DNA from: Treponema sp.
GTDB lineage: Bacteria > Spirochaetota > Spirochaetia > Treponematales > Breznakiellaceae
Direction: 5' to 3'
DNA length: 7,047 nt
NCBI GenBank assembly: GCA_031276685.1
Contig: JAISMQ010000090.1
Location: 1 to 7,047 of the forward strand
A program made the position numbers and the translations under genes. The notes beneath the pieces are model-generated. The model was given only the letters and a program-made list of their open reading frames with translations, had not been told where the DNA came from and did not search any database. Below are positions 1-7,040 of the stretch, one piece after another (the first letter of the stretch is position 1; each line of letters starts with the position of its first letter).

Positions 1-24
1 CGAGCCAGCGAGCGGGTTCTTGGG

Positions 25-45
25 TATTCGACCCCCCTTCGAATA
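25..45. repeat. 7-bp perfect inverted repeat near the window start
   Basis: TATTCGA (25-31) and TCGAATA (39-45) are exact reverse complements separated by seven bases. The right side is followed by AAACC, not a T-run, so it is not a recognisable terminator on the plus strand. It could be a binding site or the end of an upstream gene's region; too little sequence is visible to say. Confidence 0.4.
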
Positions 46-79
46 AAACCGTGCTGGACGAAATGCACAGAACGATAGC

Positions 80-116
80 GGGCGGGGGTAACAAAAAACC
101 GCCCCCGGGGAGGCGG
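80..116 (+). repeat. Overlapping GC-rich inverted repeats in the kinase leader
   Basis: GGGCGG (80-85) pairs with CCGCCC (99-104), or in another register CGGGGG (83-88) with CCCCCG (102-107). Alternatively CCGCC (99-103) pairs with GGCGG (112-116). The pairings share the middle segment, so only one can form at a time. A Shine-Dalgarno-like GGGGAGG (107-113) lies in the last arm but is too far from ATG 159 to serve it. No role is proven. Confidence 0.4.
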
Positions 117-120
117 GCCG

Positions 121-147
121 TTGACATACGCTACAGCGCTATATACC
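121..147 (+). promoter_or_regulatory. Possible sigma-70-type promoter for the kinase gene
   Basis: A perfect -35 consensus TTGACA lies at 121-126. The best -10 candidate is TATACC at 142-147, with a short 15-base spacer. An alternative TATATA at 140-145 gives a 13-base spacer. A start of transcription about 6-8 bases downstream would leave almost no leader before ATG 159, consistent with the absence of a ribosome binding site there. The spacing is poor, so this is a weak call. Confidence 0.3.
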
Positions 148-158
148 GTAAATTCGAT

Positions 159-1133
159 ATGGCAAACAGCAGAATTTTTATCGGTATCGACCTCGGCGGG
201 ACCAAGACGGCGGTGTCCGCAGGTACGGAAGGGGGCCTTATCCTTGAAAAAAAAGCCTTCCCCACGGACCGGGACCCTGAAACCGCCCTGGGCAATATTT
301 TCCGGGAAACCGAAGCCCTTATCGGCAGGTACCGTGACGGCGCGGCGGGCATAACGGCGCAAGGTGCAGAGGCGCCGGGCGCAACGGCGCGAAGCGTGGC
401 GGCCCTGGGCGTTTCCTGCGGCGGGCCTTTGGACAGCGCGAAAGGCATTGTGCAGTCCCCGCCCAACCTGCCCGGCTGGGACAACGTTCCCATCACAGCA
501 ATGCTGGAACAGAGATTCTCCCTGCCCGCCTTTATCGAAAACGACGCGAACGCCTGCGCCCTGGCGGAATGGTACTACGGCGCCGGAAGGGGCTGCAAAA
601 ACATGATCTTCCTTACCTTCGGGACCGGGTTGGGCGCGGGGCTTATCCTGGACGGAAAACTGTACCGGGGGGCCGGCGGCCTTGCCGGGGAACTGGGCCA
701 CGTCCGCATGAGCGAAGACGGCCCCCTGGGCTACGGGAAGCGGGGCTCGCTTGAAGGCTGGTGTTCCGGCGCGGGATTAAGCGCCGCCTATGACGACGCC
801 TGCGGGGAAAAGATTCCGGGGGGCGAGGTCTGCGCCCGGGCGGAGCGGGGCGATGAAAAGGCCCGCGCCATTATCGAACAGAGCGCCCTTATGCTGGGCC
901 GGGGGCTGGCCCTGCTCATCGATCTGCTCAACCCGGACAGAATCGTTATCGGGAGCATATTCGCCCGCAGCGAAGCTTTGTTCCGCGCCGGCGTCGAGAA
1001 GGCGATCCGCAGCGAGGCCCTTCCGCCTGCCGCCGGGGCCTGCGACATCCTCCCGGCGCAGCTTGGGGAAGCCCTGGGCGACACGGCGGCGATCTGCGCG
1101 GCGGCAAACGGGCTTGCGGCTGCCACCCGGTAA
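159..1133 (+). CDS. ROK-family sugar kinase (glucokinase-like), lacking the zinc-site cysteines
   Basis: A 324-residue cytoplasmic kinase of the ROK family, expected to transfer the ATP gamma-phosphate to a hexose such as glucose or an amino sugar; the exact sugar cannot be read from the sequence. Visible motifs in order: the N-terminal phosphate loop DLGGTK (residues 11-16), SCGGPLD near 87-93, the PNLPGW segment near 102-107, ENDAN at 127-131 with probable catalytic Asp129, the GTGLGAG phosphate-2 loop at 155-161, GELGH at 177-181 with the sugar-contacting Glu and His, SLEGW from 197 with Glu199, and NPDRIVIG near 258-265. In the usual CxCGxxGC zinc motif the three cysteines are Leu190, Tyr192 and Ser197. 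An Ala/Gly-rich insertion of about 20 residues lies near 61-83. I chose ATG 159 because the family begins a few residues before the DLGGTK strand. An in-frame GTG at 51 would add 36 residues of non-family sequence, and the frame is open to the window edge. Neither start has a clear ribosome binding site. Family assignment is firm; substrate is open. Confidence 0.93.
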   Translation: MANSRIFIGIDLGGTKTAVSAGTEGGLILEKKAFPTDRDPETALGNIFRETEALIGRYRDGAAGITAQGAEAPGATARSVAALGVSCGGPLDSAKGIVQSPPNLPGWDNVPITAMLEQRFSLPAFIENDANACALAEWYYGAGRGCKNMIFLTFGTGLGAGLILDGKLYRGAGGLAGELGHVRMSEDGPLGYGKRGSLEGWCSGAGLSAAYDDACGEKIPGGEVCARAERGDEKARAIIEQSALMLGRGLALLIDLLNPDRIVIGSIFARSEALFRAGVEKAIRSEALPPAAGACDILPAQLGEALGDTAAICAAANGLAAATR

Positions 1134-1140
1134 CAGCATA

Positions 1141-1187
1141 GGGGTGTCGCTATATTTTTAACGAAACCCCGGCACATTAATTTTTTT
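1141..1187 (+). terminator. Possible weak terminator after the kinase gene
   Basis: GGGGT at 1141-1145 pairs with ACCCC at 1166-1170. After one mismatch, TCG (1147-1149) pairs with CGA (1162-1164), closing a 12-base A/T-rich loop. A run of seven T lies at 1181-1187, ten bases past the stem. The gap between stem and T-run is too long for a textbook intrinsic terminator, so the call is tentative. Confidence 0.3.
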
Positions 1188-1193
1188 ACATGG

Positions 1194-1232
1194 AAGCTTT
1201 TCCCAAAACGCATCTGGTTTTGGGAAAAGCTT
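1194..1232. terminator. Perfect 16-bp inverted repeat between convergent genes; candidate bidirectional terminator
   Basis: The arms at 1194-1209 and 1217-1232 are exact reverse complements over 16 bases (AAGCTTTTCCCAAAAC and its complement), with a 7-base loop GCATCTG. The hairpin begins 60 bases after the kinase stop and lies 15 bases beyond the macroglobulin stop, so transcripts from both genes would form it. Neither side has a proper U-tract (TGGGGAAAG follows on the plus strand, CCATGTAAAA on the minus strand), so it may stop transcription weakly or protect 3' ends instead. It could also be one copy of a dispersed palindromic repeat. Confidence 0.55.
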
Positions 1233-1243
1233 TGGGGAAAGCT
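1228..1243. repeat. Short inverted repeat overlapping the large intergenic hairpin
   Basis: AGCTTT (1228-1233) and AAAGCT (1238-1243) are exact reverse complements around a GGGG loop. The left arm is part of the right arm of the 16-bp hairpin, so the two structures exclude each other. GGGGAAAGCT (1234-1243) is also a near direct copy of GGGAAAAGCT (1222-1231). Confidence 0.6.
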
Positions 1244-1247
1244 CCGG

Positions 1248-4200
1248 CTACTTCGTTATCCGCAGGGAATTCTGGGGGCACAGGGCCCACACGGTCTTGT
1301 CGTACATGGCCTCCGCGAAAAGCGGGGGGACGGTAAACAGGCCGGAGTTGATGGCCCTGGCCCGGTAGCTAAAGGTGTTGGCCTGGGTGCCGATGGTCCC
1401 GTACAGCACCAGGCGATCCTCCCGGATGTCGGCGTAGTCGGGCGTCCAGGCGCGGGAACCGCCGGCGGACTCCCGGATGGAGGGGATGTCCGGTTCCAGG
1501 CCGGCGGGGAACAGATCGACCAGGGCTACGTCGCGGATGGTCTGGTTGTCCAGGGTGCGGAAGGTAAGCCGCACGGTAAGCTCGTCCCCGGCTTTAACGG
1601 TTTCGGGGGCTTTGCCGTCGGCGCCCAGGATCTCGCGGTACACCTCGATGCCGTTCTTTATGTCCTCGGCGGGGATCTCCCGGTCAAAGCCGGCGCTGGT
1701 GATCTGGTAAAACAGGTTAAGGGGGTCGCGGTTCTCCAGGCGGATCTTCTCCGCATCGGCGCTGTAGGCGCTGGTAAAGAGGGGGTCCCCCTCGCCGGCC
1801 AGTTCCCGCCGCTGCTTGTCCCGCAGGATCTCCAGCGCGGCAAAGGCCCCGGCCTTGGGGCTTCCTTCGGCGGTGGAGGGGACCGCCTTTAGGTAGGCGT
1901 CCAGCCCCATAAGGGCAAAATTGGCGGAGATGGTGGTGTAGTTCTGGCTTTCCAACTGTTCCGCCATGGAGAGGAACAGGGATTCGGAAATATCCCGCAG
2001 GCGCTGGGGGAAATGCCGGGAGAGGATGCCCACGTACACGCCCTCGTAAAGCAGGGTGTCAAGGTAGCGGGACAGGGGATCCCGGCGCAGGGTCCGCCTG
2101 ATCCGGTTTAGCAGGGAAGCGGCGTCCGCGCTTTTTTGCAGGAGCGCGTAGGTCCCCGCCAGGTAAAGACCGGGCAGTTCGGTCTCCGCCTCTTTGTTGT
2201 GGCGGTCGATGTCCCGTTTAAGCGATTCCAGCAGGGGGGTGGTAACGATCTCGTTCTGCGTAAGGACGTAGATGGCGTAGGCCCGGTTGGACAGGCCGTA
2301 AAGGCTGACGGTGTTGGCGGCGGCGATGTTCCGCAGCGAATTCAGCAGGCGGTCCACAAGGCCCTGGGGGACGTAGTACCCGGCGTTCCGGGCTTCCGTA
2401 AGAAAATTGCAGGCGTAGACGGTGATCATGGGGTCCGATTCTGAACGGCTGGTCCACATGCCGACCGTCCCGTCTTCCTTCATCCGGGCCTGGAGGATGC
2501 TGATAACCCTGTCGATCCCCTCCTCCGCCTGGGCGCGAGTGTAGCCGAAATCCTTGATAAGCTGGGGGTAGAGGAAGGGGTAGGCCGCGCTAAGGATCTG
2601 CTCGGTGCAGCCGTAGGGGTAATTCTCAAGGAAGAAGGAAAGCCCCTGCGCCATCCCGATGGGGAGGTAGGAAAGGCTGAGTTCCCTGGTGTGGAATTCC
2701 TCGTACATCGGGCGGTCCACCGCCAGTTCGACACTGCGGTTGCTTATGGCCCCGGACTGCAAGGTTACGCGGTAGGGGACCGCCGGCCTGATGCTCATGG
2801 AGGAGGCCAGGCTGGAACGGTCGGCCCCGTTTGTGGCGGTAAAGAGGATCTCCGCGCTGCCCAGGGGCCCGGCGGCCTTGACGGGGATGCTGAGGGTCTG
2901 GTCCTTCCCTTCGGGGATGGCCAGGTCGAATTCGGTTTGGCCCGTAATGGCAAGGTGGGCCGAGGGGGCCAGAGTCAGATGCAGCCTGCCGGCCTCGCCC
3001 CGCTGCAGGTTGGTCACGGTCAGGGAAAGATCGAATTCATCCCCCGGCGCGGCGCTGAGGGGCCCGTTGGGCACCATGACAAAGGTGTTCCGCACCAGGG
3101 CCCGGTCCTCCGCGACCCCCACGGAATCGGGGGCCACGGCTACCGCCATGACCCGCAGTGTCCCGTTGAAGTAGTCGGGCACCGTGTAGTGCAGCTCCCG
3201 CTCCTCGGGCCCGGCGTCCACAATCCCCGACCAGTAGGCCACGGGCTCGTTTTGCCGGCGCTTAAAGGGGTTGAGGTTCCGGGCCAGTTCGTCGTAGCCC
3301 GCCCCGCCGCCCGCGGCGGCAAGGGACTGGGCCACGGCGTAGGGGGGCAGGACCAGGTCCAGGATCTGCGCGGTGCGGACCTGGAGCGCCCGCTTGCGGA
3401 AAAAGAAGGCCAGGGGGTCCGGGGTGCGGTAATCCGCAAGCTGGAGGATCCCCTCGTCCACGGCGTAGACCACGATCTTCCCCGGCTTGGAGGCCGAATA
3501 CCGTATCGTAAAGTCCTCCCCGCTTTTGGCTTCCCCGCTTATGTCCAGGCTGATCCGGCTGGTCCGGCTTTCCCGGCTCATGGAGAAGGGCACGGCCCCG
3601 TAACTGAGGGGCGACATGAAAATTTCCGGGGAGGACTGGGCGCGGATAAACTGGACGTTCACGTAGCCGTTCCCCTCCAGTTCAGGCGGCGCGGTAATGG
3701 TGGTAAGGATCGTCTCGCCTTCCTCCGGCGCGTCCCCTTCCGAGCTGAACCACTTGTAGGCGTAGACCTTGTCCCGTTCGATAGTGATAAGCCCCGAGCC
3801 CCGGTAGGGGGCCTTTACCATGATCTCGATTTCCTCCCCGGGGTCAAAGTCGGCCTTGTTCAGCGTGATCTCCAGTTCCGCAGTACGGTTAAGGCTGCGC
3901 TGGAGGTTCGCGGTCCCCGCCACGGAAAAATCGATCCGGTTGAATTCGACGCCCCCATCATCGCCGGTTCCGCCGGTCCCCAGGATCAGGCGGTACTCGC
4001 CGGGGGTTCCGGTGGGAAGCTCGTAGTCCAGCCCGGCGGCGGGGATGGAGATCTTCCTGGTCCACAGGGTGTAGTCCTTCCGTACCGACTGGTACTTGTA
4101 GAGCCCGTTGGCCTGGCGCACCAGGATGGAAACATAGCGGGATTCCACCAGGCTTAAATCAAGATCCTCCACGGCGCTTTGCTCCGCCTGGGGGTTGATG

Positions 4201-7040
4201 GCGATAAACGAAAGCTTTCGCACCGTGTCCCGCTGGATATAGCCAAGGCCGCCGTCCGCCTTGTACCCGATAAGGTAGGGCAGGGGGCTGACGTAGACCT
4301 GGGTTTCCGCGGACACATTGCGGCCGCTCCCCTTTTCAAAGGCTTCGGCGTAGAAGGCCAGGCTGTAGGTGGCCTTTTCGAATTTGGCGGTGTTCAGCGT
4401 AAAGGCGGCCTCGCCGTCATCGCCGGTGGCAAGCGTGCCCAGGAATTCCTGGTAGCTGTTCCGGGCCTGGTAGGGATCGCGGAACTGGTAGTCCCGGTAC
4501 TGGCGGAAGTACTGGTGGCCGGGCGACAGGTTCATCTGGGCCTTGACCTCGTTCCCCGCCGCAGGGGTGCCGAAAAGGTTCCGCACCGTTACCAGCGCCT
4601 TGAGTTCTCCGGGGGCAATCCAGCCTTCGCGGGGCAGCGGATCGAAGGCGGCGTTCACCTGTAGGGTATCGGGCAGGAATTCCTCCACCTTGACGGTTTG
4701 GGAACCCAGGAAGACCCGTTCTTCGGCCCCGTTGTCCCGGGGGCGGATCACGTACACGCTGGCGGTGTAGGTCCCGGTGGGGGACCAGTCCTGGGTGCGG
4801 AAGCTTATCTCCTCCACCCCTTCGGCGGAAAGGCTGATCCGGCGGTTGTAGATCTCCTGGCCCCGGGGGTCGCTTACGGTACACTCCAGGGGGCTACCCT
4901 CCAGGCGGGGGACCCAGTCGCCGCTTTTCACCGCCATGCCGATGTACACCTGGTCCCCCGGGCGGTAGAGCCCCCGGTCGCTAAAGAGGAAGGCCCGCAG
5001 GCTGTTGGGGCTGTCGGCCCCCTGGATCCCCCCCACGTCAAACGAGGAGTAATCCAGGTTCCGCCCGGTGGTCCGGTAGGGCATAAAGGACAGGTCTTCC
5101 CCCAGGCGGACGGTAAACACCGTGGGGGTCTGCTCGTTCCGGTAACTCGAAAGATCGGGGAACCGGGCATGGCCGTCCGCCCCGGTCAACGCGCTTACCA
5201 GGGGGTTTCCGTTAAGTCCCAGAACCTGGACCTGGGCATCCGCCACGGGCCGCCCGGAGGCGATGGACTGGACAAACACGTCCCGGCTGGAATCGGCGTT
5301 GGTTTTTACGAAGAAGCACAGATCGCTGACCATGACAAGCCGCCGGTCCGACAGATCGCCCCCCTGGGCGGTAAAGATAAACAGGCCGTGCCGCAGATTC
5401 TGTTCCGGGACGTGGTCCAGGTAGCGGGAAAAATCGAACGAAAAGTAGGCGATATCCCGCCCGTCGCTCAGGGGGACAGTCTCGCGCACCCTGTAGACCT
5501 GCGAAACATTGTACTGGCTGAAATTGTAATTGCTAAAATCGACGCTTGCCATGTCCCCCCGCGTCTGGGAAACCAGGTGGTTAATATCGTCGGGGCGGAC
5601 CCGGCCGATGGTGTAGTCAACCGTCCCGACCCCCCGGCTGAACAGGGCCAGCCGCTTGTCCCCGGAAAAGGAGAGGATGCTCCCCTCCGACAGAATCGCC
5701 AGTTCTTTAGGGTAGGACTTTACCTGCAAAATCGTTTCGTAGGGCTCGTTAAGGTAATAATCGCCGTAGAATTTCGCCCGGCTGTCCAGCTTGACGTAGA
5801 CAGAACGGCCGGGGGTACCGGAGAATTTATAGCCGTTTTCCGAATTGTACCTGTTCTGCCCCGGGATTGGCTCAAGATCGATCCGCTTTGCCAGGGCCAG
5901 AACTTCCGGAACTATATCGCTTAGGGAACCCCAGCGGTAGTTTTTCTGTTCTTTAAGGCCCGGCAGTTCGGGCTTGTCAACCGGAAGTTCCCATGCCTGG
6001 ATATTTTTGCCCAGCTCCCCTTCCTCGATGGTTCCCCTGGTGCTGACAATCAGAACCTGGTCGAATTTCTGGTCGTCGTTTTTGACCAGTTCCTGGGAGA
6101 TCCCCCGGACCTGCACATAGCCGGTCATGCCGGGCACGGTGACGCTGACGGAAACCGCCCCGGCGGGGGTCCCCTGCCCGGCGGCGGACATCACCCCTTT
6201 TTTAAGGGAAATGACCATGTCCGTTTCCCTGGCGGGGGTCCCCACGGGTTCGGAGACAATGTAGGCTTCGGTACGGTCCTGGTTGTAACTCAGCGAAAAA
6301 CTGTAGGGCCTGTTCTCCAGCCGTCCGGAGGCGGCGCTCAGCCGGGGCTCGATACTCAGGGCGCCTTCCAGGGAGGTACTGTCCATCGGATAATTGGTCT
6401 GTATGACGGCGGTAACCCGCTTGATAGTGGCGTCCACCGGGTCGATGTAGAATTCCCCCTGCCCCAGGCTTAGGGAAAAATCGGGAATTTTAAACGATAA
6501 AAACTGCCGGTAGGGAACGATGTGGGAGACAAAAAGTTCCTTGCCAAAGGTCACGGTGTAGGTCCGCCCGATTTCCCAGATCCCGGCGGCGGTAAACGAC
6601 AGGGTATCGTCGTCTTCCCAAACCCACGCGCCTTCCATGGGGGGGCTGATGGTGATAAGGGGCCCCTCCGTTCCGGGGCCAAGTTCCTTGCCGATAGAAT
6701 CCAGATGCGCGACGGAACCCCAAAATTCCACCGTCAGGGAGCCGCCAAAAAGGTCGGGGGGCGTCCACCGGTATTCGACAATGGCGGGCTGGGGCAGGCG
6801 GGACTGGTAAAACCTCCAGCCGAAGAATCCCCCGGCAATCAGCATGGCAAGGCCGGCAAAGAGGAAAAAAAGAAACCTGTGCGCCCCGTAAAACCTGCCG
6901 ACGGGGGCGAACAGTTTTTTTACGGCCCGGACAATGCCGCCTTTGAAAAAAAAGCGGAACAGGATCGCCAAAAACTCCGGGGGGCTGTAGGACCCCAGAA
7001 AGAACCGCAGCCAATTTCTACCCTGTTTTTTTTCCTTCAT
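1248..7040 (-). CDS. Bacterial alpha-2-macroglobulin, thioester-containing, inner-membrane anchored
   Basis: A 1930-residue periplasmic protease trap. In this family a protease cuts an exposed bait segment, the protein collapses round it, and an internal thioester bonds to it covalently. Residues 1-54 are basic and likely cytoplasmic; about 55-77 form one membrane span with no lipobox cysteine. Then come Ig/macroglobulin-like domains: about 85-185 (with ITISPPMEGAWVW), 186-305, 306-475, 476-580 (VDYTIGRVRP), 587-670, the MG2 domain with hallmark DRGLYRPGD (688-696), and two more to about 1045. The bait-associated domain spans about 1055-1235 (AVDEGILQLADYRTPDPL). A bait-like linker lies at 1235-1266, and the A2M core domain starts at AYWSGIV (1268-1274). 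The helical thioester domain is about 1440-1745, with YGCTEQ giving Cys1478 and Gln1481. The C-terminal domain (about 1790-1930) carries MYD at 1912-1914. E. coli YfhM is about 1650 residues, so this copy is long. ATG 7040 is the only sensible start; just 7 upstream bases are visible. Family confidence is very high; domain borders are approximate. Confidence 0.97.
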   Translation of the reverse strand: MKEKKQGRNWLRFFLGSYSPPEFLAILFRFFFKGGIVRAVKKLFAPVGRFYGAHRFLFFLFAGLAMLIAGGFFGWRFYQSRLPQPAIVEYRWTPPDLFGGSLTVEFWGSVAHLDSIGKELGPGTEGPLITISPPMEGAWVWEDDDTLSFTAAGIWEIGRTYTVTFGKELFVSHIVPYRQFLSFKIPDFSLSLGQGEFYIDPVDATIKRVTAVIQTNYPMDSTSLEGALSIEPRLSAASGRLENRPYSFSLSYNQDRTEAYIVSEPVGTPARETDMVISLKKGVMSAAGQGTPAGAVSVSVTVPGMTGYVQVRGISQELVKNDDQKFDQVLIVSTRGTIEEGELGKNIQAWELPVDKPELPGLKEQKNYRWGSLSDIVPEVLALAKRIDLEPIPGQNRYNSENGYKFSGTPGRSVYVKLDSRAKFYGDYYLNEPYETILQVKSYPKELAILSEGSILSFSGDKRLALFSRGVGTVDYTIGRVRPDDINHLVSQTRGDMASVDFSNYNFSQYNVSQVYRVRETVPLSDGRDIAYFSFDFSRYLDHVPEQNLRHGLFIFTAQGGDLSDRRLVMVSDLCFFVKTNADSSRDVFVQSIASGRPVADAQVQVLGLNGNPLVSALTGADGHARFPDLSSYRNEQTPTVFTVRLGEDLSFMPYRTTGRNLDYSSFDVGGIQGADSPNSLRAFLFSDRGLYRPGDQVYIGMAVKSGDWVPRLEGSPLECTVSDPRGQEIYNRRISLSAEGVEEISFRTQDWSPTGTYTASVYVIRPRDNGAEERVFLGSQTVKVEEFLPDTLQVNAAFDPLPREGWIAPGELKALVTVRNLFGTPAAGNEVKAQMNLSPGHQYFRQYRDYQFRDPYQARNSYQEFLGTLATGDDGEAAFTLNTAKFEKATYSLAFYAEAFEKGSGRNVSAETQVYVSPLPYLIGYKADGGLGYIQRDTVRKLSFIAINPQAEQSAVEDLDLSLVESRYVSILVRQANGLYKYQSVRKDYTLWTRKISIPAAGLDYELPTGTPGEYRLILGTGGTGDDGGVEFNRIDFSVAGTANLQRSLNRTAELEITLNKADFDPGEEIEIMVKAPYRGSGLITIERDKVYAYKWFSSEGDAPEEGETILTTITAPPELEGNGYVNVQFIRAQSSPEIFMSPLSYGAVPFSMSRESRTSRISLDISGEAKSGEDFTIRYSASKPGKIVVYAVDEGILQLADYRTPDPLAFFFRKRALQVRTAQILDLVLPPYAVAQSLAAAGGGAGYDELARNLNPFKRRQNEPVAYWSGIVDAGPEERELHYTVPDYFNGTLRVMAVAVAPDSVGVAEDRALVRNTFVMVPNGPLSAAPGDEFDLSLTVTNLQRGEAGRLHLTLAPSAHLAITGQTEFDLAIPEGKDQTLSIPVKAAGPLGSAEILFTATNGADRSSLASSMSIRPAVPYRVTLQSGAISNRSVELAVDRPMYEEFHTRELSLSYLPIGMAQGLSFFLENYPYGCTEQILSAAYPFLYPQLIKDFGYTRAQAEEGIDRVISILQARMKEDGTVGMWTSRSESDPMITVYACNFLTEARNAGYYVPQGLVDRLLNSLRNIAAANTVSLYGLSNRAYAIYVLTQNEIVTTPLLESLKRDIDRHNKEAETELPGLYLAGTYALLQKSADAASLLNRIRRTLRRDPLSRYLDTLLYEGVYVGILSRHFPQRLRDISESLFLSMAEQLESQNYTTISANFALMGLDAYLKAVPSTAEGSPKAGAFAALEILRDKQRRELAGEGDPLFTSAYSADAEKIRLENRDPLNLFYQITSAGFDREIPAEDIKNGIEVYREILGADGKAPETVKAGDELTVRLTFRTLDNQTIRDVALVDLFPAGLEPDIPSIRESAGGSRAWTPDYADIREDRLVLYGTIGTQANTFSYRARAINSGLFTVPPLFAEAMYDKTVWALCPQNSLRITK
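2598..2609 (-). other. Thioester motif Cys-Thr-Glu-Gln of the alpha-2-macroglobulin
   Basis: These four codons (TGC ACC GAG CAG on the minus strand) encode residues 1478-1481, preceded by Tyr-Pro-Tyr-Gly. In the family the Cys side chain and the Gln three residues later form the internal thioester. Both are present, so this is the thioester-bearing type (YfhM-like) rather than the thioester-less type (YfaS-like). The protein has only four other cysteines (575, 720, 1544, 1921). Confidence 0.93.
3243..3338 (-). other. Bait-like linker of the alpha-2-macroglobulin
   Basis: Residues 1235-1266 join the bait-associated domain to the A2M core domain. The segment is low in complexity, Ala/Gly-rich (AAAGGGAG near 1241-1248), then polar with Lys-Arg-Arg at 1260-1262 just before the AYWSGIV strand. 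This is the position of the protease-cleaved bait region in eukaryotic and bacterial homologues. The role is inferred from position and composition. Confidence 0.55.
6810..6878 (-). other. Membrane anchor segment of the alpha-2-macroglobulin
   Basis: Codons for about residues 55-77 encode a continuous hydrophobic stretch, Arg-Phe-Leu-Phe-Phe followed by Leu/Ala/Gly-rich sequence to Phe-Tyr. It is flanked on the N side by a strongly basic region (KK at 41-42, several Arg), which by the positive-inside rule puts the N terminus in the cytoplasm and the bulk of the protein in the periplasm. No cysteine follows the span, so lipoprotein processing is not expected. I infer an uncleaved signal anchor, though cleavage after about residue 80 cannot be ruled out. 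Confidence 0.75.

Noticed and set aside
22..49. tRNA-like TTCGAAT near the window start
   Set aside because: TTCGAAT at 38-44 matches a T-loop, but the flanking bases (CCCCC and AAAAC) cannot form the T-stem, and no acceptor stem or CCA end fits.
51..158. N-terminal extension of the kinase from GTG 51
   Set aside because: The 36 extra residues do not resemble a ROK domain, no ribosome binding site precedes the GTG, and a possible promoter lies inside the stretch. Kept only as an open question in the findings.
788..1213. Minus-strand open frame overlapping the kinase 3' end and the intergenic region
   Set aside because: Ala/Arg/Ser-rich translation with no domain, opposite a well-supported kinase. 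It also runs through the hairpin region.
2691..4157. Long plus-strand open frame of 488 codons antisense to the macroglobulin gene
   Set aside because: Its translation is low-complexity Gly/Pro/Val/His-rich with no recognisable domain. It lies wholly opposite a clear, domain-rich gene and arises from G/C-ending codon bias.
4698..5924. Plus-strand open frame of 408 codons antisense to the macroglobulin gene
   Set aside because: Same situation: Gly/Pro-rich translation without motifs, an antisense shadow of the real coding frame.
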